Origin: an uncultured Oscillospiraceae bacterium
GTDB lineage: Bacteria > Bacillota > Clostridia > Oscillospirales > Acutalibacteraceae
Direction of reading: 5' to 3'
NCBI GenBank assembly: GCA_900552605.1
Contig: USAR01000029.1
Span: 1-11,065 of the forward strand
DNA length: 11,065 nt
Both the position numbers and the translations under genes were made by a program. The notes beneath the pieces are model-generated. The model searched no databases. It had not been told where the DNA came from and saw nothing but the letters and a program-made list of their open reading frames with translations. Below, piece by piece: positions 6,561 to 11,065 of this stretch. Position 1 is the first letter of the stretch; every line of letters starts with the position of its first letter.

Positions 6561-8957
6561 ATGAATAAATTAACATCAAAGCAGCTTGCGGAAAAAATAA
6601 CGCTTAAACTTTCACATAATTTCGGCGTTACACCGCAGCAGGCCTCCGACGACTTTTTTTATAAAGCTGCAGCGCTTGTGCTGCTTGACATAATGAGAGA
6701 CGACAAAAAAGAATTCCGCGATTTAACGGATAAAAAGCAGGCAAAAACCGTTTATTATCTCAGTATGGAATTTTTAATGGGTCGCTCGTTCAAAAACACC
6801 GTATACAATCTCGGCTTGCAAAAAGAAATGGAAGCCGCAATGAAGAGCCTCGGCGTAAAGCTTGAAAACCTTTATGAGCTCGAGCCCGATGCCGGCCTCG
6901 GCAACGGCGGTCTCGGCAGACTTGCCGCTTGCTATTTAGACGGTCTTACCTATTGCGGTTACCCTGCAATGGGGTACTGCATTAAATACGAATTCGGCAT
7001 TTTCCGCCAAAAGCTTGTTGATGGTTGGCAGACTGAAATGCCCGATTTTTGGCTGCCCGGCGGCAGTGTATGGCTTGAACAGCGTTCGTCGCGTGCGGTT
7101 GAGGTTCATTTCGACGGCAAGGTTAAAGAAAGCTGGAACGACGGCTATCACTCTGTATCATATGAAGGCTGCAATACAGTTATTGCAATGCCTTACGACC
7201 TTATGGTTGCGGGAAGAGACGGCAAAGCCGTTAACATTCTTCGCCTTTGGAGTGCGGAAGCTCCGCAAATCGATATGGATGCTTTTAACCAAGGTGACTA
7301 TGTCCGTGCACTTGAGCAGCAGGCAATGAGCGAGGTCATAAGCAAAGTGCTTTACCCTGAAGACAACCATATGGAAGGTAAATCGCTCCGTCTTCGTCAG
7401 CAGTATTTCCTTGTAAGCGCATCGATTCAGGATATTCTCAACCGTCATCTGCGCCTTTACGGAACACTTGATAATCTTCCTGAAAAAGCGGCAATTCACA
7501 TAAACGACACTCACCCGGCGCTTGTGATTCCCGAGCTTATGCGTTTCCTTCTTGATGAATGCGGCTATAATTGGGATAAAGCTTGGGATATCGTTCAGCG
7601 CACCACAGCTTACACTAACCACACCGTTATGAAAGAAGCGCTTGAGTGCTGGCAGATAGACCTGTTTAAAGCACGTCTTCCGAGAATTTACCAGATTATA
7701 ACTGAAATTGATAACCGCTTCCGTGCCGAGGTTTGGGAAAAGACTCACGATGCCGGATATGTTTCACGCACCGCGGTTATCGAAAACGGTGTTGTTAGAA
7801 TGGCAAACCTTTGCGTTGCATCGTGCCACAATGTCAACGGCGTTTCAAGACTGCACAGCGAGATTCTTAAGGATGATCTGTTCAACGACTACTACCGCTT
7901 AACTCCTGATAAATTTACAAACGTTACAAACGGCATTGCGCACCGCCGATGGCTGTGTCAGGCAAATCCGCTGCTTTCCGACTATCTCGGCGAGCTTATC
8001 GGCAAGGATTTTGTTAAGGATGCCTCGGCTCTTGAAAAACTGCTTGCTTTCAAAGATGATAAAACCGTTCTTAAAAATCTTGGTGATATTAAAAGAAAGA
8101 ATAAGGAACGTCTTTCAAATTACGTTAAGCAGCAATACGGCTTCGGTTTTGACCCGCTTTCTACCGTTGATATGCAGGTTAAACGTCTGCACGAATACAA
8201 GCGTCAGCACCTTAATGTGCTCAACATTGTTACCGAGTACCTTTACATTAAGGAAAACCCAAACGCCGATTTTAAACCGAGGACATATTTCTTCGGCGCA
8301 AAGGCGGCGCCCGGTTATCTGCTTGCAAAGCAAATTATCAGTATGATATACAGCCTGCAAAAGCTGCTTGAAAACGACCCTCAGGTTAAAGATAAGCTCA
8401 AGATCGTATTTATGGAAGACTACCGCGTGACACTTGCTGAGCTTATGATACCCGCTGCCGATATAAGCGAGCAGATATCGCTTGCGGGAACAGAGGCAAG
8501 CGGAACCGGCAATATGAAAATGATGCTCAACGGTGCTGTTACTCTTGGCACAGAGGACGGTGCAAATGTTGAAATTCACGAGGCTGTCGGCGATGATAAC
8601 ATCATCATCTTCGGTATGAGCACGCCTGAAGTTACCCAACTTACAAGAAACGGTTATCACCCATTCGATTATTACAACAACAATCCCCAGCTTAAAAAAG
8701 CAATCGACTTTATTGCGGAAAAACTCAACTGCGGTGATGTTATTGCAAATATGCTTCGCACAAGCGATCACTATATGGCGCTTGCCGATTATGCCGACTA
8801 CTGTGCAGCAAAGCAGCGCGCAATGAAGCTTTATGAAAACACAGAGCTTTGGAACAAAATGGCTCTTGTCAACATTGCAAAGGCAGGTCGCTTTGCAGCC
8901 GACCGTTCCGTAGGTGACTACGCTCGCGAAATTTGGCACGCAGAGCCGATTCTTTAA
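6561..8957 (+). CDS. glgP: Glycogen/maltodextrin phosphorylase
   Basis: The 798-residue protein is a complete GT35 alpha-glucan phosphorylase, a cytoplasmic enzyme that releases glucose-1-phosphate from the non-reducing ends of glycogen or maltodextrin using phosphate. Recognisable blocks are YYLSMEFLMGR near the N-terminus, GLGNGGLGRLAACYLD (Asn115), NVTNGIAHRRW, KRLHEYKRQHLN (541-552), FFGAKAAPGY (577-586) and the pyridoxal phosphate site EASGTGNMK with Lys653. Length matches short bacterial forms and lacks the N-terminal phosphorylation/AMP region of animal enzymes. Glycogen and maltodextrin specificity cannot be separated by eye. It lies between two intrinsic terminators and just upstream of a GH13 hydrolase that would act on the same glucans. 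Confidence 0.97.
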   Translation: MNKLTSKQLAEKITLKLSHNFGVTPQQASDDFFYKAAALVLLDIMRDDKKEFRDLTDKKQAKTVYYLSMEFLMGRSFKNTVYNLGLQKEMEAAMKSLGVKLENLYELEPDAGLGNGGLGRLAACYLDGLTYCGYPAMGYCIKYEFGIFRQKLVDGWQTEMPDFWLPGGSVWLEQRSSRAVEVHFDGKVKESWNDGYHSVSYEGCNTVIAMPYDLMVAGRDGKAVNILRLWSAEAPQIDMDAFNQGDYVRALEQQAMSEVISKVLYPEDNHMEGKSLRLRQQYFLVSASIQDILNRHLRLYGTLDNLPEKAAIHINDTHPALVIPELMRFLLDECGYNWDKAWDIVQRTTAYTNHTVMKEALECWQIDLFKARLPRIYQIITEIDNRFRAEVWEKTHDAGYVSRTAVIENGVVRMANLCVASCHNVNGVSRLHSEILKDDLFNDYYRLTPDKFTNVTNGIAHRRWLCQANPLLSDYLGELIGKDFVKDASALEKLLAFKDDKTVLKNLGDIKRKNKERLSNYVKQQYGFGFDPLSTVDMQVKRLHEYKRQHLNVLNIVTEYLYIKENPNADFKPRTYFFGAKAAPGYLLAKQIISMIYSLQKLLENDPQVKDKLKIVFMEDYRVTLAELMIPAADISEQISLAGTEASGTGNMKMMLNGAVTLGTEDGANVEIHEAVGDDNIIIFGMSTPEVTQLTRNGYHPFDYYNNNPQLKKAIDFIAEKLNCGDVIANMLRTSDHYMALADYADYCAAKQRAMKLYENTELWNKMALVNIAKAGRFAADRSVGDYAREIWHAEPIL

Positions 8958-8968
8958 AAATATTATTT

Positions 8969-9015
8969 GCGCGCCGCGCTTTTACTCTTCAAAGACAACG
9001 CGGTGCGCTTTTTTT
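8969..9015 (+). terminator. Intrinsic terminator after glgP
   Basis: GCGCGCCGCG (8969-8978) pairs with CGCGGTGCGC (8999-9008) through ten pairs including one G-U wobble, with a 20-base loop and seven T (9009-9015). It starts 12 bases after the glgP stop and should reduce transcription into the GH13 gene. Confidence 0.9.
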
Positions 9016-9026
9016 GAGTAATTTTT

Positions 9027-9048
9027 TCCGCACAAGATGCCGTGCGGA
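9027..9048 (+). other. Second hairpin in the glgP-GH13 gap
   Basis: TCCGCAC (9027-9033) pairs with GTGCGGA (9042-9048) across an eight-base loop. It has no following T-tract and lies 27 bases before the GH13 start, so it is not a terminator. It may be a 5' leader structure or a regulator site. No convincing promoter for the GH13 gene is seen here. Confidence 0.45.
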
Positions 9049-9074
9049 TAGGCAAAGGCTGTGAAATTTAGATT

Positions 9075-10952
9075 TTGGATTTTTTATATTTTAACTCTCG
9101 CAACGAAATGTTTAAATCACCGTTCGGAGCGATAGCGGACGGGCGTTTTGTGCGGTTTAGACTGCGGCTGCCGAAAGACTGTGGTGTTTGGCACGTTTAC
9201 CTGCTCATGAAACGTGACGGCGAGGAAGAAATACGCACCGAAATGAGCTTTGAGTGGCACGATAACGACTCGCTGTATTACAGCTGCGACATAAAACCCT
9301 CGGTAGGGCTTTATTGGTATAGCTTTGCATATGAAACGGAAAACAATGCATTCGTTATTTCAAAGGGTGCCGACTCACTCGGAGTATTAGGAAACGGTAA
9401 GCCTTGGCAGCTCAGCGTTTACAGTGCGAATTTCAAAACACCCGACTGGTTGCGCGGCGGCGTTATCTACCAAATATTTCCCGACAGATTTAACCGCTCA
9501 AATAAGCCGCACGTCGGTGTTCCCGAAAAGCGATTTTTAAGAAGTGATTGGGGCGGACAACCTGCGTTCACACAAAACGGTGATCCCTGCTCTCTCGGCA
9601 ACGATTACTTTGGCGGCGACCTGAACGGCATTATCGAAAAGCTTGACTATTTAAAATCGCTCGGTGTTACCTGCATTTATCTTAATCCGATTTTTTTTGC
9701 ATCGTCAAACCACCGTTACAACACGGTGGATTATGAAAAAATTGACCCGCTTTTAGGTGATGAAAAAGACTTTTCCGAGCTTTGCAAACAAGCGCACAAG
9801 AGAAATATAAGAGTTATTTTAGACGGTGTTTTCTCGCACACCGGCGATGACAGCAAATATTTTGACCGCTACGGCGAGCATAAGGATGCGCTCGGAGCCG
9901 CACAAAGCAAAGAGTCGCCGTATTTCAGCTGGTATAAATTTACCGAATGGCCGCACAAATATCACTGCTGGTGGGGCATTGAAACACTGCCAGAGGTCAA
10001 CGAGGACGACGAAAGCTTTACGGAATACATCTGCGGAGAAAACGGCATTCTCAGACGTTGGCTGCGGCTCGGTGCAGACGGTTGGCGGCTTGATGTTGCC
10101 GACGAGCTGCCCGACATATTTCTTGACAAGCTTCGCAAAGCCGTTAAAGCGGAAAAAAGCGACGCTTTTATTTTGGGTGAGGTCTGGGAAGATGCGTCAA
10201 ACAAAATAAGCTACGGCGTTCGCAGGCGATATTTTGCCGGAGAGCAACTGGACTCCGTTATGAACTATCCCTTTGCAACCGCAATTGTTGACCTTGTTAA
10301 AGGCGGTAATTCAAAAAGCTTTTTTGAAACCGTGGAAGCACTGTCGGAAAACTATCCGCCGCAGTGCCTTTCGCTTATGATGAACCACATAGGAACTCAC
10401 GACACTGCGCGTATTCTTACTGTGCTCGGATTTTCCGGCACAGCCGGCGACAGAGCTTGGCAAGCACATCAGAGCCTGTCTGAAAATGAGCTTGCAATAG
10501 CTCTGAAAAGATTAAGGCTCGCTGTTGCGTTGCAGTACACTCTGCCCGGTGTGCCTTCAATCTTTTATGGCGACGAGGCAGGAACCGAAGGCTGGGCAGA
10601 CCCCTTTTGCCGCGCTTGCTTTCCTTGGGAAAACGAGAACGAAAAGCTTACCGCTTTTTATAAAAAACTCGGCAAAATGAGAAAGGATTGCGAGGCGCTT
10701 AAAAACGGGCGCTTTGAACCTGTTTATTGCGGCGACGGTGCGGTGGCTTATATAAGGCACTGCCAAAATGACACACTGCTTGTTGCTGTAAACTGCACCC
10801 ATATTCAGCAGGGCTTTAAGATTGCTGCAAAATTTCAAAATGCCGAGGTTCTTTTCGGAAATGCCGCTTGCGAGGGGTACCTCAGCGTTGAGCCGCAGGA
10901 CATCTGCATTTTGCATTTGAAAGAGCTTTGTGAAATGACTGATGATAATTAA
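9075..10952 (+). CDS. GH13 alpha-glucan hydrolase, neopullulanase/cyclomaltodextrinase type
   Basis: The 625-residue protein has an N-terminal beta-rich domain (about residues 1-125), then a GH13 catalytic barrel and a C-terminal beta domain. Barrel motifs are GDLNGIIEKLDYL, region I DGVFSH (Asp250-His255), region V LPEVN (305-309), region II GWRLDVADE with nucleophile Asp340, region III ILGEVW with acid/base Glu369, and region IV THDTAR with His442-Asp443. The LPEVN block resembles the MPKLN-type region V of neopullulanases and cyclomaltodextrinases. There is no signal peptide, so it should act in the cytoplasm on maltodextrins, cyclodextrins or branched fragments, complementing the phosphorylase. 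The start is uncertain: TTG at 9075 follows an in-frame stop and keeps the NSRNEMFKSPFGA block, but no ribosome site is well placed; ATG at 9108 would cut into that block. Confidence 0.93.
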   Translation: MDFLYFNSRNEMFKSPFGAIADGRFVRFRLRLPKDCGVWHVYLLMKRDGEEEIRTEMSFEWHDNDSLYYSCDIKPSVGLYWYSFAYETENNAFVISKGADSLGVLGNGKPWQLSVYSANFKTPDWLRGGVIYQIFPDRFNRSNKPHVGVPEKRFLRSDWGGQPAFTQNGDPCSLGNDYFGGDLNGIIEKLDYLKSLGVTCIYLNPIFFASSNHRYNTVDYEKIDPLLGDEKDFSELCKQAHKRNIRVILDGVFSHTGDDSKYFDRYGEHKDALGAAQSKESPYFSWYKFTEWPHKYHCWWGIETLPEVNEDDESFTEYICGENGILRRWLRLGADGWRLDVADELPDIFLDKLRKAVKAEKSDAFILGEVWEDASNKISYGVRRRYFAGEQLDSVMNYPFATAIVDLVKGGNSKSFFETVEALSENYPPQCLSLMMNHIGTHDTARILTVLGFSGTAGDRAWQAHQSLSENELAIALKRLRLAVALQYTLPGVPSIFYGDEAGTEGWADPFCRACFPWENENEKLTAFYKKLGKMRKDCEALKNGRFEPVYCGDGAVAYIRHCQNDTLLVAVNCTHIQQGFKIAAKFQNAEVLFGNAACEGYLSVEPQDICILHLKELCEMTDDN

Positions 10953-10981
10953 AAATAAGCAACAAAAGCAGGTAGCATTAA

Positions 10982-11012
10982 AATCCGCTGTCATTTTTTA
11001 TGACAGCGGATT
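10982..11012 (+). terminator. Copy-specific hairpin after the GH13 gene
   Basis: A perfect 13-bp stem (AATCCGCTGTCAT with ATGACAGCGGATT) closes a TTTTT loop. The stem is followed directly by CAGACTGTCG rather than a long T-tract, so it depends on the next hairpin for a standard termination signal. Its last two bases belong to the 55-bp repeat. Its stem base matches the left hairpin (54-78) except for two paired substitutions. Confidence 0.7.
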
Positions 11013-11065
11013 CAGACTGTCGAAAAAGTCCAGTTTTTACTGGGCTTTTTCTGTGTTTTGTGGTA
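11011..11065 (+). repeat. 55-bp inverted repeat, right copy
   Basis: This is the exact reverse complement of bases 1-55. It lies 58 bases after the GH13 stop and ends at the window edge, so its true right limit is unknown. It is oriented with rightward transcription, as the left copy is with leftward transcription. Confidence 0.9.
11023..11050 (+). terminator. Conserved terminator hairpin in right repeat
   Basis: AAAAAGTCCAGT (11023-11034) pairs with ACTGGGCTTTTT (11039-11050) across a TTTT loop, with one G-U wobble, and ends in five T. It probably ends transcription of the GH13 gene, in tandem with the hairpin at 10982-11012. Confidence 0.7.

Noticed and set aside
8115..8939. 274-residue open frame on the minus strand inside glgP
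   Set aside because: It is fully antisense to a clear phosphorylase, has Cys/His/Ile-rich composition without recognisable domains, and is explained by codon bias of the sense gene. The same holds for the minus-strand frame at 7158-7748.
1..11065. Interpretation as an 11-kb composite transposon
   Set aside because: The end repeats fit formally, but there is no transposase, integrase or recombinase, gene content and codon use look uniform and chromosomal, and the repeats behave as operon-end terminators. Kept only as an open possibility in the findings.

Overview
The window looks like chromosomal DNA from a low-to-moderate GC Gram-positive bacterium of the class Clostridia, possibly a gut Oscillospiraceae/Ruminococcaceae-type organism. 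The reasons are strong AGGAGG-type ribosome binding sites, AT-rich intergenic regions, sigma-A-like promoters, intrinsic terminators with T-tracts, and the gene families present. The species cannot be named from the sequence alone.

Layout: there are two outward-facing gene blocks. The left block reads leftward from a promoter near 4434-4462: a MarR-type repressor (3916-4374), then two ABC exporter half-transporters (2070-3866 and 195-2063), very likely one operon. The two ABC proteins carry complementary degenerate and intact ATP sites, which is the signature of a heterodimeric multidrug exporter of the BmrCD/LmrCD/TM287-288 type. The right block reads rightward: a cardiolipin synthase (4550-6103), a small membrane-anchored Cys/Asp-rich protein of unknown function (6205-6480), a glycogen/maltodextrin phosphorylase (6561-8957) and a cytoplasmic GH13 alpha-glucan hydrolase of the neopullulanase/cyclomaltodextrinase type (9075-10952). 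Intrinsic terminators at 6498-6530 and 8969-9015 partly separate these genes. The last two plausibly work together in breaking down intracellular alpha-glucans.

The 175-base gap between marR and cls holds both divergent promoters, many TTAA motifs and a pair of 10-bp inverted repeats beside the two -10 boxes. MarR may therefore control the exporter operon and perhaps cls.

The most unusual structure is at the ends. Bases 1-55 and 11011-11065 are perfect reverse complements. Each copy lies just past the last gene of an outward-facing operon, contains a terminator-like hairpin oriented with transcription, and abuts a second, copy-specific hairpin. The bases of those second hairpins differ by two compensatory base-pair changes. 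No transposase, integrase or other mobility gene lies between the repeats, so a dispersed, structured terminator repeat is more likely than the ends of an 11-kb transposon. The rest of the content is ordinary housekeeping and accessory metabolism. I found no CRISPR array, tRNA, rRNA or recognisable riboswitch.
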